Shown in pieces: positions 11,005-22,312 of a stretch of 64,000 nt of DNA; positions within the stretch are counted from its first letter, which is position 1; each line of letters starts with the position of its first letter. The DNA comes from Cryptomeria japonica (Eukaryota; Streptophyta; Pinopsida; Cupressales; Cupressaceae): the NCBI RefSeq assembly GCF_030272615.1, contig NC_081409.1, positions 532,312,291 to 532,376,290 of the forward strand. Direction: 5' to 3'. Made by a program: the position numbers and the translations under genes. The notes beneath the pieces were generated by a model. It was not told the origin of the DNA and searched no databases. It was given only the letters and a program-made list of their open reading frames with translations.

Positions 11005-14000
11005 ATGGAAGAAGGATCATCATCTGCACCTACTTTTATTACAAATCCTACTATTGTTGAGGTTAAGGACCATCCTAGGCCAATTTTCAAGCAATGCCCA
11101 CATATTGCCACCTTGGATGATTTGGTTGGCAAATTTTCCCATGTTCCAAAAGGAGTTGTATATGTGGAAGATGTCAAAGCATACATTCACTACCACATTG
11201 AGGATTTAGGTACCAATGATATCAAGAGCATGTATATGAGCGAGTTGATGGGGGACTCCAAAAAGATCAAGCCCGAGTATAAGCACATTGAGGATCTAGG
11301 GTTTACTAGCATTATGGATATCCCTGAATTTGAAGAGGAGATCATCCGATATGTATTGAGCAAAGTGCATGGAAAATTAATTTGGTTGGATAAACCTTAC
11401 AAGATCTCAAAGGAGGCCATTAGGGACATCACTGGTTTTCTACAAATTGGTCAGCATCCAGAGAAAAAGGTTTCTAATGATCAGGTTAACAAAATCACCG
11501 GTGCAACTTCAGACCGATGATCGATGAGGGTCAGCACTATCACTGATAGAGATATCATATTTGGCAACATGATTATTGGATACAAGGTAACTCAATCAAA
11601 CCACCTGAATTCTGTTTCTAGCTCCTGCATTTATGATCCACATACGATCATGAGGGAGAATGAGAAGTTAGATCTCTGTGGATGGAAGTTAGATGAGTTG
11701 TTAGTTAGCCTTGGGAAGATCAAAGGGTAGAAGAAGGGGACATTCCAGTATGGAAATATTATTGTCTGTTTGATGCTATTTTTCATTAATGAAACTCCTA
11801 GTTTTGGGAAGAGACAATGAGTATTTGATATCCTGGTAGGAAGACAATTGAAACAATCTATTTCTACTTTGGGTAGTCAGCGAGATGATAAGGTTTGGGG
11901 TTATTTCAAGGCATTCTAGAAGACAATGAAATCGAGAGAGAGGGTTCCTAAACAAATTATTGAGAAATACTCAACCGAGATCTGCTTTATGGTTAAAAAG
12001 GATGAGACCTTTATGGAAACAGTCAAACCCTAAAAGATATGGATAGAGGAAATGGGTTATGAGGTTGATGCTGAGATTTTGGATGCTTATGCAAAGATGT
12101 TAATTGATGCACCTACTGATGAAACTGATAAATCCTTTGGTACTGCAAAACAAAAGAAGCAAGATGTTCAAATTGTATTTAACCAGAAGAAGATGGAGAA
12201 ATAGCAGGGCAAGGCTAGCAAATTTGTTGAACAAGTATCTCAGGACATCAAAGCATTAATGAATGCTGTTCCAAAAAAATAAAGGAAGAGGAAAGAGCCT
12301 GCAGTTTTCATTGAGCCTATTTCATCAGACTCTGAAATTGAAGATGACACACCTTTAGGATTTAAGAGGGTATTGAGGAAGAAATGTGAGGAGACTAAGG
12401 AGGAAGCAAGGAAACAACCGGTAAGGAAGGTCAAAATCAAGGTACTGACAAAGAAAAGAGATCCAAAAGAAACACCTTCTGCACCATCCGGTACTAGAAG
12501 AAGAAAGAAAATGGATGACACAAACCTGGAAATTGTATCTGGTAATGTAACTATTATTCCATCTAAGACTTTTGTAGAATTAGTAGATGAAATCACTAAG
12601 GATGGTATGTTGAAAAATGTACTATTCTATTATGAGAATTTAGATGATGATGAGAAGAGAGAAGTTGAGAAAGAAGTTTTATTATATCTAGATATATATA
12701 AGAAAGCTTTGTTGGAAATTGAGAGTCAAATATTGGCACAACTATATGAAAACCTAGATGCTAGAGGATTATCAGCTATGGAGGAGGATAAGCACATAGA
12801 GATTCAAGAATTATTAACTACCTATGGATCCATTACTCTAGATTAGTTGGATATGACACTTGAGGTTGCAAACAAAAATATCTTTCACAACAAGCACAAG
12901 ATAGTTAGTCTTGTGTTAGGAAGGGCTAATGAGATAATCACCAATACCCAAAAGGCATGGGTTCAATTCTTTGCTGCTAACCCTAGTTTCTACACTTTAT
13001 CGAAAGCTAAAATAGACTCTATAGCTATCTCAGTTGAAGGGAAAGGCAAAGGTATAGTGGGTACCTCATCCACAATTTTGAAAGATATTAGGGTATTGGA
13101 CATAGAGCCCCTAGTAGAATCTAATGTATAGGACACAAAGGTGATACCGACAAATGTAGAGATACCGAAAAATTTAAAGAGTGTATAGGTTACAAATGTT
13201 GAGGATAATAGTCCTCTAGATTAGAATGTACAGGTTGAGGACACCATTCATAAGGAGGAACCGACAGTAACTGATACTGCACCAAGTGGCTAAGCCACCG
13301 GTGCAAAAGTGGAAGTTATAAAAGTTAATCAACCATTAGAGGAGAAGGGAGAGAAACCCATCAGAGAACCAGTAGTGAGCACATCATTATTGTCAATTGA
13401 CACCTCACTGATAGAGCAAAAAAGCATATTAGAGATGAGTTCTACTGAGCTCATAATAATGACTACACAAAAGATGATGAAGGAAGGATCTATGGACAAA
13501 TAAATTATTGATCAGTTTATCCCAATTTTGCATAGACTTGTCCCAGAGTGCCATTTTGACAAGGGAGTAAGCCCATCTGGCAAGCTCAAAATAATCACAT
13601 AGCACATTTCTAAGGACTTTCAATATTTACAACAAATATCTAACCAACAGGCATTGGAGAGATTCACACAAGCTAAGAGAGCTACTTTTGATCAGATGAT
13701 TGAATCTGAGATGAAAGAGATTACTGATAAATTGAAGTTGATTGATAATACTTTAAGGCAATGTACTGATATTTACAGAGTATGCTACAATACAAGTTTA
13801 CTTACAACAAAGATAGATTAAGGGATTAAGGATACACATGAGAAAATTGTAGGTATAGTCAATTCTTTTGATGGCTCAAATTCTTTGACTACGTCTATTG
13901 ATGGACAAATTTTGGTATTGGAAGCTCAAGTTTCAACTCTTGAAAGGGAAATAGATAAAATCATAAGGAGAGCTAAAGGTCCCAGAGGATTGGTGAGTCC

Positions 14001-14202
14001 CTAGTTGGACTCATTAAGTGTACATAAGAAGGAAAGCATTGATAGGCCCACATCGATAGAGCTTAATGAGAAAGAGTCATATTCTTACATGCTTAATGGA
14101 ATTGTATCTATTTCTAGCATATTCAAATCAGGTTGGGACACCTATCTATTTCTTTTGGAGAAAGCCTATCCAAAAATTTTCAAGTATATTCAGCTCAGGT
14201 AA
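11005..14202 (+). pseudogene. NA2 ORF2: novel protein of ~1,066 codons, decayed
   Basis: A single frame from ATG 11005 (MEEGSSSAPTF) to 14202 in which every open segment lies in the same phase, broken only by point stops (11518 TGA, ~11728, ~12005, ~12202, ~12280, 12844, ~13129, ~13500, ~13820, ~14002). Three zones: residues 1-240, shared with NA1 ORF2; a middle basic, low-complexity zone rich in Lys/Glu/Pro/Thr (around 12370-12520, KKRDPKETPSAPSGTRRRKK, nuclear-localisation-like); and a Glu/Leu-rich helical C-terminal half. The C-terminal half is shared with NA3 (FYYENLDDDEKREVEKEV and the end motif SGWDTYLFLLEK..PKIFKYI). I recognise no enzyme motif, metal-binding triad, signal peptide or membrane segment. 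A gag-like or host-derived structural function is possible; an env-like role has no support. Confidence 0.75.
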
Positions 14203-14277
14203 GGTATTTTTGGACACATTCTTTGTTCAGAATTTTATTCTTCGTCTTGGTTTTGGGTATTTTTTTGGCATTGATGT

Positions 14278-14456
14278 CAAAGGGGGAGGTATAGGTGAAA
14301 AATATTTGAGAGATATAGAGGTATGGAATATTTTGTATAGATCATGATCACAGATGGATATTCAGCTTAGGGGGAGCAGTTTGAGGGTGAAACCGACAAA
14401 TGGAAACCATTATCATTTTTCACATGAGTCTTGCCATCAATGCCAAAGGGGGAGAT
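14278..14456 (+). other. NA2 polypurine tracts (three)
   Basis: Purine tracts occur at 14278-14293 (TCAAAGGGGGAGGTAT), near 14367 (CTTAGGGGGAGCAG) and at 14443-14456 (CCAAAGGGGGAGAT). The last directly abuts the 3' LTR and would prime plus-strand synthesis. The repeated upstream tracts mirror those of CopA, CopC and CopD. Confidence 0.8.
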
Positions 14457-15352
14457 TGTTGGCAATTGACACTCATTTGATTGGTTTCAATATGTTGTCA
14501 TTGATGGAAACATGTTCCGACTTTTATATTTTGGTTTGGTTGTTTATCGGTAGACACTTAACTGACACTGGCAAGTATCTTCACCAGTAGGAAGAATTCT
14601 TTGGGTATTGACATTGAAGGCCGACATGATTCACATTCAGGATACTCATATTGGAGGCCAACATCATTTAGGAGATTTGGCAATTGGCAATTGATTTTGA
14701 TATTTATGTATTTATGTAATTGAGCTGACATATATATATTCATTTTGTAAGTATCTATGTAAGCCAACATAAGGCATGAAGGATTGTATGCGTATATAGG
14801 TCAGTTGATTAGATCATTTTGTGATATGATATGTAATGAAGAATATGAGAGATATGAGAGTGATATTTGTAATGCGAGGAATGTTGATTATGTAAGAGGT
14901 TATTCCGGTAAGGGTTTAGGGATTGAGAACCAAAACAATCAGAGCTTAACCAGAACTGTATTCAGGCATAGGGGATGATATCATTGCAGTTCACTCATTC
15001 TTCTGGATTGTTGTCTGGATTTGGATGTAGTTGGTAAGACTCCTTTTGTGATGAGCAATGTGCTCTAGGCTGTAAGCCTTCCTACAAGTGCAGGCTGCAT
15101 ATTTTGTAATATCTTTTCATATGGCCAGTGGATTGATATTGTGGGTCACAAATCCCACCGTGGTTTTTCCTCTTTGAGGTTTTCCATGTATAATTATCTG
15201 TATTATGGTATTGATTTGTGTGATTGGCTTATTGATTTCTTTACTTCTTTCAATCTTATATGTACCGATTTATCAGTTGGTAAAAGCTTAAAATTGAATA
15301 TTCTGGTAGAACACTGATTTGCCCCCCCTCCTAGTGTTCTTGGATTCCAATA
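14457..15352 (+). repeat. NA2 3' LTR (896 bp)
   Basis: Starts TGTTGGCAATTGACACTC and ends ATTCCAATA. It matches the 5' LTR along its length with scattered substitutions and an indel near 15280. The terminal hairpin is slightly decayed (arms 15309-15317 and 15331-15339). Confidence 0.9.
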
Positions 15353-15357
15353 ATTTA

Positions 15358-16322
15358 TTATTAAGGTATTTGTTGATGATATCATTTTTGGAGGCGAGGA
15401 TAAATTATGTATGGAATTCTTTGAAAATATGAAGAATGAATTTGAGATGTCTATGATTGCGGAGATGAAATTTTTCTTAGGTTTGCAGATTACTTAGAAT
15501 GATAAATGTATTTTAATCTGTCTAACTAAGTATGCTATAGAGTTGTTGAAGAAATTTGGTATGGAAAATTCTAAACCGGTTAGTACCCCTATTGTTACAA
15601 GTGAGAAATTAACAAAGAAAGATGTATCAACTCTGGTAAATCCTACAAGGTACAAATCTATGATTGGAGGCTTGTTATATTTGACTCAGACTAGACCAGA
15701 TATAATGAATGTTGTTTGTATTGTATCAAGATATTACAGTGATTATAGAGAGAATCATGAGTGTGCAATGAAAAGGATTTTCAGGTATTTGCAAGGAACA
15801 ACTGAGTATGGTTTGTGGTATCCTAAAGATGATGACTTTACACTATGTGCATATACAGATGCTGATTGGGCTGGAGATGTTGATGACTAGAAGAGGACAT
15901 CCAGTGGAGATTTCTTTCTTGGAAAGAAACTTGTTTCATGGATCAACAAGAAGCAATCATGTACTTCTTTATCTACTGCTGAAGCCAAGTATGTTGCCAT
16001 TGCTACTAACTGTACACAAGTTTTATGGATGAAGCAAATGTTGAAGGATATAAGGGTTGATTGTAATGAACTGGTAGTTATTCACTTTGATAACTATGCT
16101 GCTATTGATATATCATAGAATCTAGTATTTCATTCTAAGACTAAGCACATGTCTATCAAGTATAATTTTTTGAAGGAGAAGGTGGAAGCAAATGAAGTCA
16201 CACTGGTTTATGTGAACATTAAAGAGAAGATTGCAGATATCTTCACTAAACCTTTGCCCAAGGAATCATTTGAGTATTTTAGAGATAGATTGGGAATTTT
16301 TTCCCCTCCGATAGAGACTTGA
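15358..16322 (+). pseudogene. CopA gag-pol, C-terminal part: rest of reverse transcriptase and RNase H
   Basis: Resumes directly after the NA2 target duplication with the RT catalytic box FVDDIIFGGEDKLCMEF (from 15367), then RT thumb/connection (LLKKFGMENSKPVSTP, 15543 on; TRPDIMNVVCIVSRY). RNase H follows (KKQSCTSLSTAEAKYV, 15950 on; LVVIHFDNYAAIDIS; ADIFTKPLPKE). The natural stop TGA is at 16320-16322. In-frame stops at about 15496, 15887 and 16117 plus a frame change near 15890 make it dead. Homologous to CopC 34785-35768 and CopD 38022-38960. Confidence 0.87.
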
Positions 16323-16680
16323 GTGATGTTGATTGACATCAGTCCGATATGCATTTATTAGTGCTATCATTCATTCTAGATTGATGTGTTGATGCTACTA
16401 CTTAGGGGGAGTAGTCAGTTGTGTGGTTCAAAGGTTTTTCTTTGATGTTTACATCATATTTCTGATATTGATTTCAAAAGGGGAGAGATATATGTTAAAA
16501 ACATAGCTTTATAGTGATATCATTCTCAGGGGGAGTTTGGTTTTTGGTTCAGAACTTCATTGTCAAATCATCTTGGACTGTTTGTTGGATGTCTTCCACT
16601 ATGGGAGACTTGTTTGGCATTTTCTTGGCACTTGGATATTTTTCACATCTAGTATTGCCATCAATGCTAAAGGGGGAGAT
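16323..16680 (+). other. CopA 3' untranslated region with four polypurine tracts
   Basis: GGGGAG tracts occur near 16401 (CTTAGGGGGAGTAGT), 16476 (TCAAAAGGGGAGAGATA), 16525 (CTCAGGGGGAGTTTGG) and 16667-16680 (CTAAAGGGGGAGAT, adjacent to the LTR). Multiple upstream PPT-like tracts are a described Sirevirus trait. There is no extra ORF in this interval. Confidence 0.8.
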
Positions 16681-17916
16681 TGTTGGCAATCTGGAGGAAT
16701 TGATTATGTATTGCATTGATGTTTTGTCATTGATGTCAACACTAGCTATTTTCCTGTCTACCAGCTTTTGATAGAGTGGTTGGATTATGATATTGATCTA
16801 GAGACCATCTCTAGTATTCTCCGATTCAGCCTAGCTTGTGGTATTGGATTGGATTAGTTATTCATGTGTTTCTGATGCATATCAAATTCATTTGGTTTGG
16901 GATTTGATGATCTGGATGCTATCATTTGTTCTAATAAGCCTTTTGGTCACTAGTAAGGGTTTTACCAGTAGCACTTTGTTGAAGATCTATTGATGAATCC
17001 AATAAGTGGTGTTGGTGCGGCTTCTAGAAGGTTACTAGGATGTTGATGGTTGTCTTGTTTGTTTTCCAGTTGTTCATGGTGTTTCATTTGGCTTATGGTG
17101 ACCTATTTTAGGTCTGATGGTTATTTTGTTAGGTTATGGACCGGTTTGTGTAACGTGTTGGTTGATGCTCCCAATGCGTCATCGGTTGGATTTATTGTTT
17201 GGATTATGTTGTTTCTGTATTAGGCCGACTTGGTTTATCATTGGTTTGTGAGATTATGTAATAGATCTATTGTATTATCTTTTAGGTGGCTGACCTAATT
17301 CTTTAGGTCTTGAGTTGGTATAAATATGATGTAAGATCTCTTTGTAGATCATAACATAGGAGTGGGATATACGATTATTTGTGTGCGAATAATGTTGTAA
17401 TCATATGTAGAGGTTTTGGTCGATCATAGGTGATTGAATTGGGTTTGTGAAAGAGGTTTAAGACCTCCGATATTGAGCTTAACTGAAACTATACTTAGGC
17501 ATAGGAGATGCTATTCTTGTAGTTCACTCATCTTTCCGGATTGTAGTCTGGATTTATTTGTAGTTAGTGAGGCTCCTTTTGTGATGAGCAATGTGCTCTA
17601 GGAAGTGTGCCTTCCTGCATGTGCAAGCCCCTCTTAATGTAATCACATACTCACTGCAGAAGTATTATCTGATTGTGGGTAGGCTTCCCACCATGGTTTT
17701 TCCCTTTACCAGGTTTTCCACGTACAAATCTTGGTGTTATGTGTTATGGATGGTTGGTTAATTATTCTATAATTTATGTTTATGTTTAACTATTACATTT
17801 GCTATTTCAATATTTGGTTTATGCATTTTGGTAGAAGGTTTTGTGAGCTTAAAGTTTTATAATCTGTTGACAATTGATTCATCCCCCCTTTCATTTGTCC
17901 ACTAGTTATCCTAATA
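16681..17916 (+). repeat. CopA 3' LTR (1,236 bp)
   Basis: Starts TGTTGGCAATCTGG and ends ATCCTAATA (5' LTR: ATCCTAACA). It contains a TATA box (17319-17327), the U5 block (17685-17735) and the terminal hairpin with one mismatch (17869-17877 and 17891-17899). Confidence 0.88.
17319..17327 (+). promoter_or_regulatory. TATA box of the CopA-type LTR
   Basis: TATAAATAT sits in a block (GGTATAAATATGATGTAAG) also found in the CopC 5' LTR and, in decayed form, in CopD. It is placed as expected for the U3 promoter, and the truncated CopA 5' LTR begins about 32 bp downstream of it. Confidence 0.6.
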
Positions 17917-20900
17917 GAGAGGACACTAGGCACATAGAAATATCTAATTATTTTTGTTGACTACATTGAAATTTTTATGTCTCATAGTTTGATTCTTAGG
18001 GAAAGAGTGTGAAATGCTTCATGAGTTCATCATTTCTTCACGTTATGGTTATGTTGGCTACAAAAGAATCTAATAAAAATGTTAAGATAAATTTCATCAG
18101 CAGAGAGGAATATCAAGATATGAAAATTTCTTTCCATTTTGTAGTTTTGTTGTTGATATTGTTTTTAGATCAATACTCTCACTTTCCACATGTTTTGCAC
18201 CTGACTAGGTCAGATGCATTTGAGAACTTCTTTAAAAAAATTGGTGAGATGGTTGGAGCAAAAAGTTTCTATGATTTCACTATCTTTCTTCACATCATTG
18301 GAAACCTTAATAGAGTTGCAGAATCAAATTGAATCCCCAAGGGCTTCATTTTAATAAATCTCATAAGAAGAAAGAAAGTATCTAGAATATATTACACCGA
18401 GAAAGGATACAAAAGTTAACATGTTATCAGAATATGATTCAATATCTACAGGTGATAAAATTATAGGATCCCTCAAGATAGGATTGATAATGCACACAAC
18501 ATTTTATAATCTCTTGGCATGCGATCATATAATCTATGGACAAAGTACCTAAATTATCCTACATTCCAAGTTGTGGATGAAGTAGCCGATGAATCTCCAC
18601 CAAGTCATTCCAACTCTATATTCCAATGTATGCCTTCAATGGTAAACAATCATAGTTAATTTCAAATAATGGAAAGTGATTGGAGGCATGAGTTGCATGA
18701 AATTTAGATTCCATTGATGAAAATATAAATTAAACTATAGTGGTAGATCTTGATGGTAAGGATATGGTCAAAGCTGGTTTGGTTAGTTAGTTGAATGGAA
18801 ATCTGACATTATCCAAAGATAGGCTGACTAAAGTGAGGAATGAGGTCTACCTTGAGTGATATGAGAGGGCCCCATAAAAGGGTACTTCAATTAGCTTTGA
18901 AATTGAATTAGATTGTGGGGTGTTGTTTGAGAGAAATTCAATACCTCCCACTGAATGTACTACAAGAAAATGTGTTTCTTGTGGAACCTGGTGCATTGGA
19001 AGGGTTCAAATAATACAAAGGAAGGATGGTAATAGGGTGTTTGATTATTATAATGACATTAACCTTTTGGATAGGCTTGAAGGAATCAAGCTTCAATTAT
19101 GTTGGTATAATAGAATAAAGGAGCAACATATGTACAAGTGTGATTTGATAGATCATGCTTTTGTGGAACTTGAATCTATCCTAGAAACAACCAACTTATC
19201 TTACAATGCTAAGAATGATACATAAAAATGATAAGAAAGAGTTCACAATTTTTTTTTTACATTTTGTTAAAAATTTGAACAAGGTGTATTATCAAAACAT
19301 TCTACTTTCATCTTCCTTATGTATTCCCATATGTTAGATTGTTTTTTTATTTTTATTTTATTAAATCTAATATCGGTTTTATACTTTTTGGATTTAGGTG
19401 CAATGAATATTCTAGATGGTGAATGTTTATGACAACTTAACCAATTTTTTGTTACTTACTTCTTGGTGTAAGTTTATTTCACTGGACATTCATATTTTTT
19501 AGTGAAATGAAATTGGAAAAAAGATAAAATATGTTCTAAATAAAATTTCAATACTAATTTGGTCTCACATGGTGACCCAAATGTGTAGGTACATGGGTTG
19601 AGAAAAATTCATATGTTCATTCATGATGTCAATGGGATTTTCAAATCAAATCTAAAGGTGCTAGAAGGTCATCAATCAAGCAACTTGGTACCGTGATTTA
19701 CCATGGACAAAGCCAGTTCAAGATTAGCTACATATACCATGGTTATAAGTCATTAAGAACTATCTTCTTTATTACAATATTTTCTTATGTAACTTGTGTT
19801 GCATCATTAAAAACTATAGAGGTCCACCTTCCTGGGTCTAGCAAAGCTTGGAGAGTATTAATAATTAATCAAATAGTGATTGATCTATTGGTATTTCCAA
19901 CTAATTGCTCAAATTCACCTAAGAATCGACCATGTTCTATCAATAGGAATTTGTATAAGTGGCCAACAAAAAAGAATTGATCAATGGTGACCAAAATCCT
20001 CTGCACTTTATGCTCTATAAGACCAAGGTGGGATGTCTATAAATTTGCAACAAGATTACATTTACATTGTACTCAATAGATGGTTCTCAATGCAAATATA
20101 CCAAGAGAAGCACTTAGACCATGAATTTGTCTCTAATCCTATCTCATTATGCATTCACACTCAATTGAGAACAAAATCCTAAGCTAACACTAATTATAAG
20201 AATAGAAAAGGAAATATATCATTGGATTGTTTAAATGGATTCTAAAAATGTAACACTCTTAATGCTAGTGCTTGAATCCTTGGGAAATTGATGAGAGCTA
20301 TTTGTGTCTCATTTTATGCCATTTTCATATATGTTCATATCCATTTCTATATTCCATTTTCATTCCATTTTCTTATCATTCTACTATTTACATTGCATAT
20401 GATTAAATATTAATAAGTGATATTTAATTTAGTTTTGAGGTAAAATGTGGAAATTAATTATTGATTGTTTTTACTGATAAGTATTATTATTCTGAGCCTT
20501 GGAAATATATTTTGCAGCATGCAGATTTTCTGTCATATAGAACCTTCCTATCACTTTTTGGTTAGGAACTTTTGTATATTAATTTTTGACCAGCAACTTG
20601 ATTATGTCATCTTTTTAGTAGATGATGTCAGCTTCCAAGGTGGCATTGTTGTTGAATATGCATGAGATTTAAATAATCACAAGAACTCATGTTGTAGACG
20701 AACTTTCTAGTTGTTGAGGAGAGAACCAAAATCTTGAGTTTCTTATTTTTGTCTACTGATTACAATAAAATAATTTATGACCAGTGGCCAAGATCCTACA
20801 TTGAATTTGGGTGGTTATAGTTGGTGCCATCTTTGGTTTCTATTTTGACCATATTGCCAGCTCAACACTATCTTTTTAATGCAAATCTATGATAATAGAT

Positions 20901-20983
20901 TTACCGTGTGAAGAAAAATTAAACTATTTGCATTTGTAGTTATAACAATACCATTTATAACTTGTGATTTGCAATGAAGGTAG
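17917..20983 (+). other. Decayed, unrecognised sequence with coding-like fragments
   Basis: Three kilobases without LTR ends or recognisable domains. Open fragments lie at 18009-18332 (..SHFPHVLHLTRSDAFENFF..), 18920-19225 (..CTTRKCVSCGTWCIGRVQ..) and 19693-19980 (..SLKTIEVHLPGSSKAWRV..). The first two have balanced, protein-like composition and are separated by stop-rich sequence that still reads plausibly in shifting frames (e.g. around 18390-18560), so a decayed host or transposon gene is possible. I cannot name a family. Confidence 0.35.
18920..19225 (+). pseudogene. Protein-like fragment, unknown
   Basis: A 101-codon open stretch, extendable upstream in phase to about 18885 (SISFEIELDCGVLFERN). 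It has a CxxC-type pair (RKCVSCGTWC) followed by an acidic/aromatic helix-like tail (LLDRLEGIKLQLCWYNRIKE). It is neighboured on both sides by stop-rich sequence. It may be the last readable exon of a pseudogene; composition alone is weak evidence. Confidence 0.3.
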
Positions 20984-21178
20984 TGTTGGCAACAACAATT
21001 AAGGAAAATTGAGAGACGAAGGGTGAATGAGTTTTCATTGGATTGGATAGTTTAAGCACAATCTCATATCTCAATCGATTGCAACAAGAATAAAGATAAA
21101 GACAATAACAACAACACACCCAACACCAAGATTTTTGATGTGGAAAACCCAATTAAGGGAAAAAAAATAGTGGGAACC
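20984..21178 (-). repeat. LTR fragment (3' end of a Copia-type LTR), cut by NA3
   Basis: Read on the minus strand it ends ...CCAACA (20984-20989 on the plus strand is TGTTGG). It carries decayed versions of the C-rich terminal region (around 21008-21030) and the U5 block (21125-21170, GTGGAAAACCC..GGGAAAAA). It stops where the NA3 LTR begins, so NA3 probably inserted into it. Confidence 0.5.
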
Positions 21179-22100
21179 TGTTGGAATCAAGGATCACTAA
21201 GAGGGGGGCTGAATCAGTGATCTATTGGTAAATAAATTTTTAAACTTATTCTTAGACCACCATAAGTAAATGCAAGAAAGTGAAATCCAGAAACATAAGA
21301 GAAACAACCACAAAATCATAACACTGGGATTTTTATGTGGAAACCCGGAAAGGGAAAAACCACGGTGGGATTGGAACCCACAATATTCATATACTATGAG
21401 AAGGAATACATAAATATTACATAAGGGGAATGCACATGCATTCAGACATACTGCCTAGAACCAAAGGTTCAATTACAAAATGGAAGTCTCATTGACTTAC
21501 AAATCAATTACAATTATTACTACAATGTGTGAGCTCCAAATAGTATCAAAATATGCTTGGATGAGTTCCAGTTAAGTGCAATAAGTCTAGTTGTAACACC
21601 TCTGCAACTCTGCTTCTCTGTCAGCTACCAGATCAAGAATGTGCACGTGAAATTGCACCAAAATGGTTTCTCAATCTCAATTCACTCATACCATACATTA
21701 AAAAGATCTTTCACACTAGTCTTATATATATGAAACCATAAATTAAATCATTCACCAAGTCGTCCAAGCACAATATGTAACATAATGTGTAACTAGATGT
21801 CGTCTTAGATCGGATCACCAAAATGTGTGTAGATCCATAAAGTGATATCAAAATGACTTCTACAAGCCATCCCTATCATCCCATGCATAAATCTCACCAC
21901 CACAATCATCACAATGGTTCCAGTCCAAAAGATGCTCTGATGTACTGAAATACTGGAGATAGATTACTGGATCACTTAATCCATCGATTACAAAAAACCA
22001 TGACTACCGAATAGGATTTTGATGAAGATTTTCCATAAATGACAACTCTAAACCATTAATCAATCATTGATATCCACCAGATGAGTGTCAATTTCCAACA
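21179..22100 (-). repeat. NA3 3' LTR (922 bp)
   Basis: Starts TGTTGGAAATTGACACTC and ends CTTGATTCCAACA on the minus strand. The terminal hairpin has arms 21221-21213 (GATCACTGA) and 21200-21192 (TTAGTGATC), with one G-U pair. The U5 block is at 21330-21372 and a TATATATA tract near 21723-21730 may be the promoter. Confidence 0.82.
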
Positions 22101-22252
22101 ATATCCCCCTTTGGCATTGATGGCAACATTCATGAAAAATGACTAAGTGTTGAAACTTGTACACCAAACCAAAATTTCTAAAGCTCCCCCTTAGATCAAA
22201 ATATCAAAAACTATATCATTCTGTAAATGTTTCTCTCTACTCTCCCCCTTTG
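22101..22252 (-). other. NA3 polypurine tracts (three)
   Basis: On the plus strand they appear as ATATCCCCCTTTGG (22101, touching the LTR), AGCTCCCCCTTAG (~22183) and CTCTCCCCCTTTG (~22237). Number and spacing follow NA2. Confidence 0.75.
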
Positions 22253-22312
22253 ATAGAAATGCCAAAGTACAGGTGTTGTCCAAAAAATTATGTACAAGGG
22301 TATCTACCAAAA

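Larger units (their letters stand above)
8555..15352 (+). mobile_element. NA2: complete 6.8 kb non-autonomous LTR element with ORF1 and a large novel ORF2
   Basis: Both LTRs are present (8555-9461, 14457-15352), starting TGTTGG and ending CCAAAA/CCAATA (decayed from CCAACA). A 5 bp target duplication flanks it, ATTGA (8550-8554) and ATTTA (15353-15357). PBS-like sequence is at 9464 and a PPT (CCAAAGGGGGAGAT) abuts the 3' LTR. The 4,995 bp interior holds ORF1 (gag-like, zinc knuckles) and ORF2 (unknown, ~1,066 codons). No protease, integrase, RT or RNase H motif is visible. Removing it restores the local order of CopA relative to CopC. It must have used enzymes from another element; CopA/C/D share its PBS type and PPT block. 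Confidence 0.9.
4703..17916 (+). mobile_element. CopA: decayed Copia retrotransposon, interrupted by NA2
   Basis: Order on the plus strand: truncated 5' LTR (4703-5253), PBS, gag-pol (5311-8549), NA2 insertion, remainder of pol (15358-16322), PPT region, full 3' LTR (16681-17916). Domain order (gag, protease, integrase, reverse transcriptase, RNase H) is that of Ty1/Copia. GGGGGAG tracts repeat upstream of the 3' LTR, as known for Sireviruses; lineage placement is inference. CopC and CopD are sister copies with near-identical protein blocks. The 3' flank after CTAATA is GAGAG, the expected position of the target duplication, but the matching 5' flank is lost with the LTR truncation. Confidence 0.88.
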
